A stretch of 44,770 nt of DNA from Salinivenus sp. (GCA_018609755.1 JAHENZ010000043.1:1-44770); one strand, 5' to 3'. Positions 32,586-42,980 are shown, counted from the first letter of the stretch. Program-made: numbers and translations. The notes: generated by a model from the letters alone, not told the origin.

Positions 32586-35500
32586 TTAGTTTTCCGAGAT
32601 ACTAACGCTGACGTTAAACGTGCCGTTGACGTTCGTGTACGAGGTCTGCTGCCCCTGCGTGACGTCGAACCGCTCAAAATCTAGCTGAAAGTCCGCCGTA
32701 ACCCGATTGCTGACGCTGTAGGAAATTTTCGGCGTCATGGTAATGCGCGTCGTCTCCGTCAAAATGTCCACGTTCTCGCCCTGTGTGGCCTGCTGCGGAT
32801 CGAACCCATCCAGGTCCGACTGAGCCTGCTGCAGGGCCTGCACCACCAAAAACTCGCGTTCGTCGCTGACCGACCGGCTGAGGGTGAAGGAGAAGCGGAT
32901 GCGGTTCTCGATGCGGGCGAAAAACGGCAGCCGAAGGCCGCGCTTGCTAAACGACAGCCGCCCGGACAGCTCTCCGGTCTTCCGCTGCACAACGTTTTTT
33001 CCACGGAGCGCCGTGGTGATCCGCCGATTCCATTCGAGGCTCGTCTGCAGATCCCACGGCCACGTAATGTCCACCCCAATGAGCGGCTGGTACTGCTCCT
33101 GGAGCTGGATGGACTGGGGTTCAAACTCGGCCTCGATGTAGTCGAACGTCTCTCCCACGACGGTGATCGAGGTCGAGTCGCCGGCCGTCGCGAGGGAATT
33201 GTAGCCGGTCTGATATTCGGCGTTGTAACTGTGATTGAGCGAGATGCTCTCAGCCATTCGCCCGAGGAGAGGCCAGTCCGAGAGTCCGGAGTAGCGCACC
33301 GTCCAGCCCGGCATAGGGAACGGTGCGAGTCCGCGCCCTCCAATGCTGCCCCCTCCGGTCACGAAGGCCTCTCGGAAGTCGGCCACCACCGACGATTGGG
33401 AAAGGGCAACCTCGTCGGCCTTCCACACCGTTCCCGGCGACTCGACGTTGCGTCGAAAGGTATTCAGCTGTCGTTCGAAGAAGGCCTGGTATGAGCCAAA
33501 TGCCCAGATCGACGCGCTGGCACTCCCGCTTTCGCTCCGGAAGCGCTGGATTCCCGACGACGTCTCGCCTCCCGGCTCCGGACCAGGGACCTGCGAATCT
33601 TGGCGGGCCGGTTGAAACTGGATTTGCGGCTGCGTGCTCCAGCTCACGTTCCAGTTCAGATCGATATTCAGTGCGGAGCTCGGGGACAACGCCGTCCGGG
33701 CCTCAAACCGGTGACGGTTCGTACGACTGTCCGTCACCTGTACGTCCTCAAACACCCGATTTTCGATGTCGATCGACCGGCGGAGACCGAGCCGATAGCC
33801 CAGAGGCGGCCCGTGCCCACGCGCAGCGTCGAGAAGGCTGTAGTGGGTATCCACGCCTACGGTGTCCATACCAGTGGGCGTCGATTCGGTGATGAGCCCA
33901 TCCCCTACGCCGGTGGAGCGCGACGAAAACTCCCCATTGTAGTTGACGGTGACATCCTGAATGTCCATCACTGTGAGCGCGGCACTCCGTAAAATGCCGA
34001 TTGGGCTCGGCAGGGGAAGATCGCTGAGCTGAAAACCGCCACCCGTGCTATCGGCTGCTTCGCCTTCTCCATTCGCGGAGGAGGACTCGGTGGACCCCTG
34101 GTCGGCCTCGCGCTGCGCCTCCTTCAGGCGCTCAAAGAATCCAAACCGCTCCCATACTCGGTTCGGATGCAGGCTCACCCCCGTCCGCAGCGTCACGGAA
34201 TTCTGCACGCTCGCCCCCGTGAGGCTCCCCTGCGCCCCGTTTTGCCAGTTGAACGACGACTGGTAGTTCACGTCCTGCACCCCAATCCAGTTGAGCGCCT
34301 TCCGGTCCAGGAGCCCCATCCGGAGCGTGGCCGACAGCCGTTGCTGATACCGATTGGTGCGGGGACTTCCCTCCCCCTGCAGAAGATCCCGAATAATCTC
34401 CCCCTCCGACCGCTCGATCAGACGCTCCTCCAGGAAAATCGTCTCTCCCAACTGGTCGCGGAGGTTGCCGGTGCTATCCGGCAGGCCGGAGAGGAAGCTC
34501 CCCGGGTCCCGAAAGAACGCACTAGTGTCCACGTCCGCCAGCGTGCGCCGACCGGCGATCGACGTCTCCCCAAAGATGAGATTCCGCTGCGTTCGCGCCG
34601 CCAGGTCGTTCAGGGTCTGCTGCGTGTTTGTGTCGAAGCTGAGGCCCAGGAACCCGAACGGGTCGTACTGAAGACTGAAGTTGCGGCTGTGCGTAAAATT
34701 CTGGTTCTCGCGAAAGGGATTCGCGATGCGAAGCGGCTGTGACGGGTCCTCTCGGGCCGACGGCCGGCTGCGCGTGGTCCGAAGCTCGCGCTCGGCACTT
34801 CCGCTGAAGGAGAGGGAGGTGGGCACGTAGTTGAATTCAACCCCCTCCAGCAGGCCCAGTACCGGCACCTCCGGCAAAAACCACAGAGGCTGCACGGTGC
34901 GCGGCTGCCCAAAGTCCACCTGATACTCGAACGATCCCGACCAACTCCACTGGTCGTTGAGCAGATTCTGAGGGCTTCGAGCCGTGCGGTCGAAGTACGA
35001 AAAATTCAGGGTCGTGGCGTCCATCGTATTCCGGACCCACCAGGACTCGGAGCCGCTCTTCGACAGGTTGGCCGTAAGGGTGCGGCGAAGGTTGTAGGAC
35101 TGCGAGGCAGTCCGAACGCTGTCTTTCAACGTCTCCCGAATCTGCTCGGTGGACTGGTCCGGATATCGCGAGCCAAACTCCCGCTGGATGGTCGTGTCCG
35201 GCAAAATGTCGAACTGGTCCTGGATCTCCGTAATGCGAACGTCGCCGCGGTCGGGGTCGAACCGGGGGGCCGTGAGACTAGACTGGACCTGCATGGTCAC
35301 CGGGATGCTCCACCCTTGCTGGCGGGGCAAGAGGGCGTCGAGGTTCACGTCGGTACGCACGCTCCAGTTCATACTGTTGGCCTGCTCCCGCTCGTCGAGG
35401 GTGCTGGAGAGGGCCCCAAACCCGTCCGTCTGGCGCTGGAAATTGCCCTGTACGCTGGCAAAGTCGGCCAGGTCCAGGTTTGCGCTCGTCGTTGTGGCCC

Positions 35501-38500
35501 AGCCGCCCTCCTCATCGAATCCGCTCACGCGAAGCTCATTCACCCAGAGCTCCACGTTGCGGAGGGGCGGGGCAGAGGTGGGCTCCCCCACGTGCCGGAC
35601 CCCAATGACGACGGTGTTGACGCCGTCGAGGGAGGGGGTGCCACGGATCTTGAGCCGCGTCCCCTCCGGAGCAAAGTCGAGCGGCAGGTCCACGCGGTCG
35701 GACGTGAAGGTCGTGTCAGGCCGTACGCCGCTCTGGTCGCGCGCCGTCTTGAGCTGCGACAGGGTGCTCATAACGAGGTTCATCTCATTCTCTTCGAGCC
35801 ACAACGAGGACGCGCCCTGTGTCCCCGGCACATTATTCGGCGTCAGGGGCTGCTCGTACTCGTAGTAGTCCCCCGCCTCGTTGGCCCCCAGCCGCACGAA
35901 TAAGCGAAGGTTCTCTCGAATCTGCTCCTTCTCCTGCGGACTGTTCGAGGATCCGTGCACGTGCGTGTACATCCGCAGATTGGAATACTTGAGCAGATTG
36001 AGGCCCTGCTGATACGTCTTGAAGACCCCCCGCTGCTGCCCGGCTTCCAGTTCGCTCACGTTGAGCAGAAGCGACTGCTCGTTTTCCTCCTGCTGCACGC
36101 CTGTAGAGGTCCGATTTCGACTCACGATGGCCCCCACCGGCGGCTCGTAGTTGGGATCCTCCTCTTTGTTGATGCTCGCCACGCGAAGCTCGCTCCCGCC
36201 CGGGTCCATCACCGTGCCCCGATCTACCGGCTGCTGCGCCACCGGCGACGACTTGCGCCACTGGCTTCCTACCAGCTCCAGGGACGCAAACCGCATCGTG
36301 ATGGGCGCCCGATGCCCCGTCGTCCACATCCGAATGGACTGGATGCGCGTAAAGTCTTGGATGTTGCCCACGCGGTCCGTAAACTCGCTCACCGGAATCC
36401 GCACCTTGTACCAGTCGCGGTTCCGGCCCACCTTGCTCACCACGTAGTCGGTGGGCCCGCGGTCGGACGCGGCGCGCTGCTCCAGGGAGTCGAGCGGGAT
36501 GGCGTACTGGTAGTAGTTGTTGGTGATGGTGGCACTGCCGCCCGTTCCGTCGAGGTCCTCCGTGTCCGGCGAGCCGGTGACGCCGCGTCGGGTGGACACG
36601 TTTTCCGCCAGCTGATTTTGCGCCTCGAAGCTGTTGAGCTCGTGCCCCACGTAGTAGTGCGCAAAGCGCTGCTGCAGGGTGGCCCCGTCCGGAAAAATCT
36701 CTTCGTCGCGGAAGAACCGGTCGTTGCCGTAGAAATGATAATCGTCACCCGAGGGATCGCCTTGAATGCGCGCGATTTCCGCCTCCAGCCGGTCGCGCTG
36801 GGCTGCGGTGAGCCCAGGCTGTCCCCCTAAGTCCTGGAGGCTGTCGGCCTGGGCTACGAAGTCGTCGAAGAAATTGCGTTCGAGCATGCCGGCCTCGTAG
36901 GGATCGTTGGTGTACGACACGAGCCCGTCGAGGCCCAGGTCCTCCGTGCGCCCGTTCCGCACGTCGATGGACGATCCGGCCTGGCTCCCGCTCGCGATGC
37001 GACTCAGCGCGTCGAGGTCGTTCTCATTGAAGGTGAGGGCGAGTCCATTCTCGGAGTTGAGCCGATCGTTCGGGACTACGTCCTCGGAAATGGTGCCGAG
37101 ATTGACGTAGAGCTTCGACCCGTCGGTGATTTCGCCGTTTTCGGGATACGGCTTCACGATGAACTCGACGAATTCGACGTTCTGCACCGAAAAGTCGGTG
37201 TATCCCTCCGGGAGTTGGCGGGTGACGCCGCCCCACACGCGGGTGGGGTTGCGGAAGAAGGACGTGAGGTCCGAGGTGTAGTTGTACGGCCCACGCCTCC
37301 AGGGATTAAAGTAGAAGTCGAGGGACCGGAGCGTGGGGTCGGCCGAGCCGCGAGTGTCGCGGTCGAAGACGTCGCGCACGTCGAGGAGCTCCGTCGCTTC
37401 CGCCGGCCCGCGCTGCGCCACCTCGCCCTCCAGGTCTTCCGTGATCTGCTGGTTGAGCTGGTACCAGGCCAGGCTGCCCCGCCAGTACGTGCGCTCAACG
37501 TCGTCCGCCCCGGGGCCGAGCCCCAGAGAGTCCGGTGCGGCGCTGACCTGCCAGGCGTTCAACTGCTCCCGGAGCGAAAAGGTGTTTTCGAAGCCCTCGA
37601 AGTCGTCGACGTAGGAGACGCCGTTGAGCTCGTCGGAGGCATAGCTGTCTGTGCTGTCGTCCTGCACGTCTTCCACCGTGCGCTCGAACGCCTCCGTGTT
37701 GGTGTGGCCGGGCCGCAACTGGGCAAACTCGCCCGAGACGGAGACCTGACTTTCGGCCCGCGTTTGTACGAGAGGCAGCGCGTCGACGGCCTGTGTGAGC
37801 CAGCGCGGCTCCAGCTCCATCGACCCATCCACTCCCCAGATGGTGTTTTTGATCGGCTCCTGTCCGATCCGGAATTTGTCGACGGGGGACCGCTGGCTGA
37901 GCCGCATGACCGTGGCCCCGAGGGCAAACTGATCCTGCAGGCTCCAGTCGGCCCGGGCGCCGAGCAGCGTCTTTTTCTGCAGGTTCGCAACGCTCTGCTG
38001 CTCGTACGAGATGTCGATCTCCCGCCCGTCCGTAAGGTACGACTGATTCGTGATGTTCACGGTGCCGCTCTGGTAGTCCACCACGTAATCGGTCCCCTCT
38101 TGGAGCGTCTGTCCGCCGGAGGTGACCTCCACGGAGCCCTCCACGAGTCCCGTAAACGCCTTCAGGTCGTAGAAGCCCTGGGACTCCCCCTTGTAGGAGC
38201 CCGTCATGCTGAATACGTTTTTTTCGGTGTCCTCCTTCTCGGCGTTGCTCTTTTTCTTGACGTACAGGTTTTCAAACGCAAACGGCTGGCCGTCCGTGCT
38301 ACTGCCGTTCTCCTCTGCCACGTCCAGGATGCGCTCGCCGAACGGCCGGAGGTAGGGGAAGTAGATAATGCCTTCCCCTTCGTTGATGACCTGGCTCGTG
38401 AAGTCGAACTCGTTGTCTGGGTTCGGCCGCCCGGACTGATCGACGCGGTCGAGCCCGAGGATCTGCAGAAGGGGGGCATTCGAGATCTCCGTGAGGGTGT

Positions 38501-40388
38501 TCGTCGCGCCCTGTCCCGACGGCTGATATTCGATGTCCATTTCAAAATTTTCCGCGCTGAAGCCGCGCCCACTCAGCCGGTAGATGTTTCGCATCTCCAA
38601 GTACCAGGCGGGGGGTTCGTCGGTGGCGTTCGGTCCGGGGGCCACCGGATTGGTGGGACGGAGCAGCTTGAGCACGAGCCGGTCGGCCCGCACCCCGCCC
38701 GTGGTGCCGCCCTGCTCCGTGGCAAAATCCCCAATCTGCCGCACCTGCCCGTTCACGCGATACTTGTAGGCCACCGCCAGGGCCTCGTTGGGGCGCAGGC
38801 GCTGGTTCAAGGAAATAAAGCCGAGTCGGTCGTCGAGCCGGTAATCCCGCCCCTTCTCCAGCTTCTTGAAGTTGCCTTCTTCCCAGTCCTGCGTTTCGAG
38901 AGGTTGTGTCAGATTGTTCTCGACGTAGGTGGACACCGACGTGTTTTCTCCGTCGCGCAGTGCGGAAATGTCGGCCTCCGCGTACTGATCGCCGGCCGGT
39001 GCCGGGAGTTGGCGCTCTGTGTACGCATCGGCTTGCTGGAGCATCTGGGGTGACTCGCCCAGGTCCACGAGTGCAGCCACGCGCCGGACGTCGGCCTCTT
39101 CGCTGGCACTGCTGGAGGTCTGCAGCTTCCACACCTCAATGTTTTCAATCTGATCCACGGGCGGGCGAATGCTCGTCGGATCCTGGTGGGCCACGTTCCA
39201 GCTGTTGCGGAAGTAGTAGCCGAGAAAGAAGTGGGTGTCCTGATCGTAATCGGTGGGCTTCAGGGAAAACTCCGTCGTCTCGGCCCCACCCTCGATGGAG
39301 AGGCTGTTGGACTGCCCCTCTTGCTGGCTGGCGATGGTGGTCACGTTCAGGTTGCCGAGCTGCAGCTCGCTCTTGATGCCGAAAAGGCTCTGCCCTCCGC
39401 TAATGAGCTGGGAGGGGGTTTCGAGAAATACGTTGCCGGCCTCAACGCTCTGAACGATTTCGTCCTCGTATCCGGTGTACTCCAGCTTCACCTGATTCTG
39501 GTAGTCGAACTGGTTGTTCGTATCCCAGTCGACGTTGATTTGCAGTTTGTCGCCGATCGTGCCCGTGATGCCGAGCCGCAGGTCCTGCTTGAAGCTTGGG
39601 TCAAGCTGGGTCGCGTCGCCGGTCCGGGCCCCCTGCCGGTCGTTTTTGCTGTATTGGAATCCCGCGTTGATGTCGGCCTGGCCGTTCACCCGAAGATCGA
39701 CCTGCGGCTTGCCGAAGATGGTGGTAAAGGCACTCTCGCGTCCTCCCGGCACCTCCATGCTGACCCCGAACCCGCCCCGCTGGTTGCGCTGCTGCTGGCG
39801 CTGCTCGACCAGCGTCGTCCAGTTTTCCTGCACGTTGGCCCGATAGTTCTGGCGCCGGTACACGTCCGCGTCCAGGCGCATCTGTCCCCGAGTGCTCCCG
39901 TCGAGGGTATAGTCGTAGCTCGTAGAATCGAGTGAGACGGAGTGGTCCTGCAACGGAGGGGCACGGGGCCCGAAAAATGCAGAGTGGGGGGCAAAGAGCT
40001 CGCCGGAGCGACGCCGAAACGAGGGCAGATACCGGGCCACGAGGCCCGTGTCGGGCACGGAGATTCGCCTGTCCTCCGTGAGGGTGTCGGGGGCAAGCCG
40101 TTCGGTGGAAAGGGGATCCGCGGTAGGCTGCTCAGCGCCGAGACTGTCGACGGGCAAGGGAAGAAGCGGTCGAACCGGCGACTCCGTCAGCTGTCGGGAG
40201 GGGGCCTGAGCTGTGTCGGCGACCGTCGTGTCGGTCGAAACCGTGTCGGGGGACGGACGCTCCTGAGCAACTGCCGCCCCCAACCCACTCAGCAGTCCCC
40301 AGAGCAGCACCACACACACACCGGCTCGCCCAGCCCAGGAACGAGGGGACGCCGCCCGTCGCAGGCACGTACGTCGCGCCCGACGCAT
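32586..40388 (-). CDS. sprA: type IX secretion translocon outer-membrane protein SprA (Sov)
   Basis: A 2600-residue outer-membrane protein. SprA forms the very large beta-barrel pore through which T9SS cargo crosses the outer membrane. A basic and hydrophobic signal sequence (M-R-R-A-R-R, hydrophobic core, cleavage near A-V-A-Q) precedes a long succession of beta-rich segments. F-T-T-I-F-G-K-P-Q-V-D-L-R near residue 220 matches the family's repeated 'TIFG...DIR' strand. Length fits known SprA/Sov proteins (about 2300-2500) with some excess. The ATG at 40388 is preferred to one 11 codons upstream because it starts the signal peptide. It is not next to the other T9SS gene in the window, and lipB follows it. 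Confidence 0.93.
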   Translation of the reverse strand: MRRARRTCLRRAASPRSWAGRAGVCVVLLWGLLSGLGAAVAQERPSPDTVSTDTTVADTAQAPSRQLTESPVRPLLPLPVDSLGAEQPTADPLSTERLAPDTLTEDRRISVPDTGLVARYLPSFRRRSGELFAPHSAFFGPRAPPLQDHSVSLDSTSYDYTLDGSTRGQMRLDADVYRRQNYRANVQENWTTLVEQRQQQRNQRGGFGVSMEVPGGRESAFTTIFGKPQVDLRVNGQADINAGFQYSKNDRQGARTGDATQLDPSFKQDLRLGITGTIGDKLQINVDWDTNNQFDYQNQVKLEYTGYEDEIVQSVEAGNVFLETPSQLISGGQSLFGIKSELQLGNLNVTTIASQQEGQSNSLSIEGGAETTEFSLKPTDYDQDTHFFLGYYFRNSWNVAHQDPTSIRPPVDQIENIEVWKLQTSSSASEEADVRRVAALVDLGESPQMLQQADAYTERQLPAPAGDQYAEADISALRDGENTSVSTYVENNLTQPLETQDWEEGNFKKLEKGRDYRLDDRLGFISLNQRLRPNEALAVAYKYRVNGQVRQIGDFATEQGGTTGGVRADRLVLKLLRPTNPVAPGPNATDEPPAWYLEMRNIYRLSGRGFSAENFEMDIEYQPSGQGATNTLTEISNAPLLQILGLDRVDQSGRPNPDNEFDFTSQVINEGEGIIYFPYLRPFGERILDVAEENGSSTDGQPFAFENLYVKKKSNAEKEDTEKNVFSMTGSYKGESQGFYDLKAFTGLVEGSVEVTSGGQTLQEGTDYVVDYQSGTVNITNQSYLTDGREIDISYEQQSVANLQKKTLLGARADWSLQDQFALGATVMRLSQRSPVDKFRIGQEPIKNTIWGVDGSMELEPRWLTQAVDALPLVQTRAESQVSVSGEFAQLRPGHTNTEAFERTVEDVQDDSTDSYASDELNGVSYVDDFEGFENTFSLREQLNAWQVSAAPDSLGLGPGADDVERTYWRGSLAWYQLNQQITEDLEGEVAQRGPAEATELLDVRDVFDRDTRGSADPTLRSLDFYFNPWRRGPYNYTSDLTSFFRNPTRVWGGVTRQLPEGYTDFSVQNVEFVEFIVKPYPENGEITDGSKLYVNLGTISEDVVPNDRLNSENGLALTFNENDLDALSRIASGSQAGSSIDVRNGRTEDLGLDGLVSYTNDPYEAGMLERNFFDDFVAQADSLQDLGGQPGLTAAQRDRLEAEIARIQGDPSGDDYHFYGNDRFFRDEEIFPDGATLQQRFAHYYVGHELNSFEAQNQLAENVSTRRGVTGSPDTEDLDGTGGSATITNNYYQYAIPLDSLEQRAASDRGPTDYVVSKVGRNRDWYKVRIPVSEFTDRVGNIQDFTRIQSIRMWTTGHRAPITMRFASLELVGSQWRKSSPVAQQPVDRGTVMDPGGSELRVASINKEEDPNYEPPVGAIVSRNRTSTGVQQEENEQSLLLNVSELEAGQQRGVFKTYQQGLNLLKYSNLRMYTHVHGSSNSPQEKEQIRENLRLFVRLGANEAGDYYEYEQPLTPNNVPGTQGASSLWLEENEMNLVMSTLSQLKTARDQSGVRPDTTFTSDRVDLPLDFAPEGTRLKIRGTPSLDGVNTVVIGVRHVGEPTSAPPLRNVELWVNELRVSGFDEEGGWATTTSANLDLADFASVQGNFQRQTDGFGALSSTLDEREQANSMNWSVRTDVNLDALLPRQQGWSIPVTMQVQSSLTAPRFDPDRGDVRITEIQDQFDILPDTTIQREFGSRYPDQSTEQIRETLKDSVRTASQSYNLRRTLTANLSKSGSESWWVRNTMDATTLNFSYFDRTARSPQNLLNDQWSWSGSFEYQVDFGQPRTVQPLWFLPEVPVLGLLEGVEFNYVPTSLSFSGSAERELRTTRSRPSAREDPSQPLRIANPFRENQNFTHSRNFSLQYDPFGFLGLSFDTNTQQTLNDLAARTQRNLIFGETSIAGRRTLADVDTSAFFRDPGSFLSGLPDSTGNLRDQLGETIFLEERLIERSEGEIIRDLLQGEGSPRTNRYQQRLSATLRMGLLDRKALNWIGVQDVNYQSSFNWQNGAQGSLTGASVQNSVTLRTGVSLHPNRVWERFGFFERLKEAQREADQGSTESSSANGEGEAADSTGGGFQLSDLPLPSPIGILRSAALTVMDIQDVTVNYNGEFSSRSTGVGDGLITESTPTGMDTVGVDTHYSLLDAARGHGPPLGYRLGLRRSIDIENRVFEDVQVTDSRTNRHRFEARTALSPSSALNIDLNWNVSWSTQPQIQFQPARQDSQVPGPEPGGETSSGIQRFRSESGSASASIWAFGSYQAFFERQLNTFRRNVESPGTVWKADEVALSQSSVVADFREAFVTGGGSIGGRGLAPFPMPGWTVRYSGLSDWPLLGRMAESISLNHSYNAEYQTGYNSLATAGDSTSITVVGETFDYIEAEFEPQSIQLQEQYQPLIGVDITWPWDLQTSLEWNRRITTALRGKNVVQRKTGELSGRLSFSKRGLRLPFFARIENRIRFSFTLSRSVSDEREFLVVQALQQAQSDLDGFDPQQATQGENVDILTETTRITMTPKISYSVSNRVTADFQLDFERFDVTQGQQTSYTNVNGTFNVSVSISEN

Positions 40389-40841
40389 ACTATACTGAAA
40401 AGTAATGGAGACAAACGGCACGAAACGAACAACACCGGTAGTATGCCATCATACAAATCGGGCCTCGCCGTTTTGCGGACCCGAGAACCGCAACGCAAGG
40501 TGCGTGCTGTATCAATCAGTGCCGATACGCAATCAAGTAGATTGTGAGCGTAGTACAGCGTGATTTTTCGACCTCGAGAAGTGGCCTCTGTTCTCCTCCC
40601 AGTTTAGCGTGCACCTGAAGGGCGGCAAGGATGCAACGGCACAATATTCGACTGCCTGTGTGCACCGTAGCCACAGCTCCCGTACACCTCACTTCCGGAG
40701 CCTCTTTCCTCTCGGGCCTCACGGTACGCATCCGTGCATCAACGGTCCTCCTTCAAGCGGAGTGCGCGTCCAGCGTTCCCAGAGGCGGCCTGCCCTCTCC
40801 CTGTTCGAAATGCGTTTGCTCTCCACTCCCTGAGACAAAAC
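40389..40841. other. gene-free stretch upstream of sprA
   Basis: About 450 bases between the start of sprA and the end of the saccharopine-dehydrogenase-like gene contain no coding frame with family character. The short frames present are Arg/Ser/Pro-rich. The part nearest sprA is less GC-rich and probably holds its promoter (for example TTACTTTTCAGTATAGT just before the ATG on the minus strand) plus a small palindrome at 40441-40454. No tRNA or recognisable riboswitch was seen. Confidence 0.5.
40441..40454. repeat. short palindrome upstream of sprA
   Basis: GTATG at 40441-40445 and CATAC at 40450-40454 are complementary arms around four bases, 52 bases upstream of the sprA ATG. The size and site would suit a regulator-binding site, but a five-base arm can arise by chance. 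No second copy was noticed. Confidence 0.2.
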
Positions 40842-42044
40842 CTACGCGTGCTCCCCCTCCAACGGACTCTTCGCGGTGATCTCGCGGTGATCCTCGTAGA
40901 CGTTGTGTTGGATGTTGAGCCCGCGCTCGGCCACCTCGTCGAGAAAACGCTGTCGGGGCAGTATGTTCTCCGGAACGTCGGCTCCGCCCCCCGTGACCGC
41001 CTCTTCCCGCGCGAGGAGGAGGGCCACCACCACTGTCGGGATGGCAGTGCACCGCATAACGGCCGTTTGGTGGGCACTCTCGTTGTAGCGCTCGATCATT
41101 TCGTACACGATCGTCGCGGGGTCCCCGTTCTGCTCGCCTCGCACGAGCACGCGCAGGAGGACGGCATCCTCATGGTCCCCGCCCAAACGATCCCGCATGC
41201 GGCGCACCAGGATGTCACGATACGTGAGGTGCGTGCGCACGCCAATCTTTCGATCCTCCCCCAATCCCAGCCCCATGATGAACCGCATCTGGTGCGCGTG
41301 GCCGGGCCAGCGAATGGTCTTGTGATCGAGTTCATTGACGCGACCCGAGAGCGTATCCGTAAGCGTCGAGAGCCCTCCCTGTGTGCAGAAGGCCTCCATT
41401 TTGCCGAAGGGCTCTTCTTCGAAGTGAATCTCCTCGTCCCGCGACAGAGAATCGACCTCCACCACCGTCCCGTTCTCAATGAGCCGCGCCGGATTCGTGT
41501 AGTCGTCGATCACCCGGTCGGCCGACCACGAGATGCGAAAGTTGAAGGGGGGCTCCGGATGCAGCGGTACGTCCCCGACGCGCAGGTGCGCCGCCTCGGC
41601 CCGATCGAGCTGGTCGAGGGCCCGGAAGCAGAGCATGTTCACGAGTCCGGGCGCGAGGCCGCAGTTGGGCACGATCCACACCGACTTTTCGCGGGCCTCC
41701 TCGGCCAGCTCAAGCTGCTGCTGAACGTGCTCGTCAACGCCGCCGAGGTCGCAGAAGTGGACCCCGACCTCGAGGCAGAGTTCGGCGAGTTCCGGGTTCA
41801 ATTCCGCCGGCACGCAGCTGATGACGCAGTCGCTCCCTTGCACGATCTGGGAGAGAACCGTCATGTCCCGCGCGTCGACCTGGAAGGAACGGAGAAATTG
41901 ACTGTCGACCTCCTCGTGGAGCTGCTGAAGGGCCCGTGAGCGCGTGTCGCACACCTGTACCTGATCGACCTCGTCGGTGCGTCGACACAATTCTCGCACG
42001 ACGGCGCTTCCAATAGAGCCTGCGCCAATAACCGTGATTCTCAT
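40842..42044 (-). CDS. saccharopine dehydrogenase-family protein
   Basis: A 400-residue oxidoreductase. M-R-I-T-V-I-G-A-G-S-I-G-S-A-V at the N-terminus is the NAD(P)-binding Rossmann motif, followed by D-C-V-I-S-C-V-P and the family's C-terminal region around C-G-L-A-P-G-L-V-N-M. Relatives reduce or oxidise saccharopine in lysine metabolism or act on related carboxyamine substrates such as carboxynorspermidine; the substrate is not evident here. The ATG at 42044 begins the Rossmann fold; an in-frame ATG 13 codons earlier adds residues without family character. It follows recR by 201 bases on the same strand. Confidence 0.88.
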   Translation of the reverse strand: MRITVIGAGSIGSAVVRELCRRTDEVDQVQVCDTRSRALQQLHEEVDSQFLRSFQVDARDMTVLSQIVQGSDCVISCVPAELNPELAELCLEVGVHFCDLGGVDEHVQQQLELAEEAREKSVWIVPNCGLAPGLVNMLCFRALDQLDRAEAAHLRVGDVPLHPEPPFNFRISWSADRVIDDYTNPARLIENGTVVEVDSLSRDEEIHFEEEPFGKMEAFCTQGGLSTLTDTLSGRVNELDHKTIRWPGHAHQMRFIMGLGLGEDRKIGVRTHLTYRDILVRRMRDRLGGDHEDAVLLRVLVRGEQNGDPATIVYEMIERYNESAHQTAVMRCTAIPTVVVALLLAREEAVTGGGADVPENILPRQRFLDEVAERGLNIQHNVYEDHREITAKSPLEGEHA

Positions 42045-42076
42045 AACGTCGGAAGGGTCTGTCCGGTGAAAAGTAT

Positions 42077-42090
42077 GCCCCAAACGGGGC
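42077..42090. repeat. short GC hairpin upstream of the saccharopine dehydrogenase-like gene
   Basis: GCCCC and GGGGC surround AAAC, making a five-base-pair stem with a four-base loop, 32 bases before the ATG of the minus-strand gene at 42044. No T tract follows on either strand, so it is not a convincing intrinsic terminator. Possibly a leader hairpin. Confidence 0.2.
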
Positions 42091-42245
42091 CCTGGCTCAC
42101 GCGTGTAGATCTCCGCTCATAGCTAGTGATGGGGCGTCCATGTCGAGTCGAGCGTCGATCGACGGACTGTATCCATGCCACTAGCATTCAGGGCAAACGT
42201 GTCCAATTCGGCATCTGACACTGTCGATTTAGCGGCCCATTCGGA

Positions 42246-42971
42246 TCAGGAGCGGTCGCCGTCCTCTACCCCTCCCCGTCCCTCCAGGGCCCGGGAAAGG
42301 GTGGCCTCGTCCGCATATTCGAGGTCGCCGCCGATCGGAAGGCCGCGCGCAATGCGGGTCACCTCCACGTCAAACGGCTCCAGTAGTTGAGAGATGTAGT
42401 AGGCCGTCGTGTCGCCCTCCACATTCGGATTCACTGCCAGAATGACTTCGTCGACCCGTCCCCCCTGAGCTTCCACGGCCTCGGTCGGTTCGCCGTTCGT
42501 GGAGGCGCCGGTCCCCGCCTCATCCGCGTCTGCGTCGAGGTCCCCGTTCGTCGCTGTGTCGTCAAACGACGGATCGATGCGGCTCGCCAGTTCGTGGACG
42601 CGCAGATCGTCTGGTCCCACGCCATCGAGCGGCGAGATGACGCCGCCGAGCACGTGGTACACGCCCCGGTACTCGCCGGTGCGCTCGATGGCGAGCAGGT
42701 CGCTGGACTCCTCGACGACACAGATGGTGGACTGGTCGCGCTTGTCGGATCCGCAGATGGGGCACGGATCCTCATCGGCCACGACAAAACACGTGGAGCA
42801 GCGCTGTACCTGCTCCTTCACCGCCATCAGGGCATCGGCGATGGCCTCCACCTCCTCGCGCGGCATCTTCAGGACGTAGTTGGCCAGTCGCCGCGCCGTC
42901 TTCGTCCCAATGGTGGGCAGCTTCGAAAACTGCTCCACCAGGGTTTCGACGGACTCCGAGGTAAACTGCAT
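42246..42971 (-). CDS. recR: recombination mediator RecR with acidic insert
   Basis: A 241-residue RecR, which with RecO loads RecA on SSB-coated DNA. The helix-hairpin-helix region has [13 protein letters not shown] (18-30). The zinc finger uses Cys58, Cys61, Cys70 and Cys73. The Toprim domain has [12 protein letters not shown] and, after the insert, [16 protein letters not shown], and the Walker-B-like [14 protein letters not shown] follows. E. coli RecR is 201 residues; this one has about 35 extra residues at 132-170, rich in Asp, Thr, Gly and Ala, between H-E-L-A-S-R and V-D-E-V-I. It lies downstream of ebfC, as in many bacteria. Confidence 0.95.
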   Translation of the reverse strand: MQFTSESVETLVEQFSKLPTIGTKTARRLANYVLKMPREEVEAIADALMAVKEQVQRCSTCFVVADEDPCPICGSDKRDQSTICVVEESSDLLAIERTGEYRGVYHVLGGVISPLDGVGPDDLRVHELASRIDPSFDDTATNGDLDADADEAGTGASTNGEPTEAVEAQGGRVDEVILAVNPNVEGDTTAYYISQLLEPFDVEVTRIARGLPIGGDLEYADEATLSRALEGRGGVEDGDRS

Positions 42972-42980
42972 GGCAATCTC

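Noticed and set aside
37215-39053. Open frame of 612 codons on the + strand
   Set aside because: It lies entirely antisense to sprA, and in a GC-rich genome with biased third positions such long antisense frames are expected. The translated protein is Arg/Val/Leu-rich without family motifs.
40734-41939. Open frame of 401 codons on the + strand
   Set aside because: Mostly antisense to the saccharopine-dehydrogenase-like gene, whose Rossmann motif is clear.
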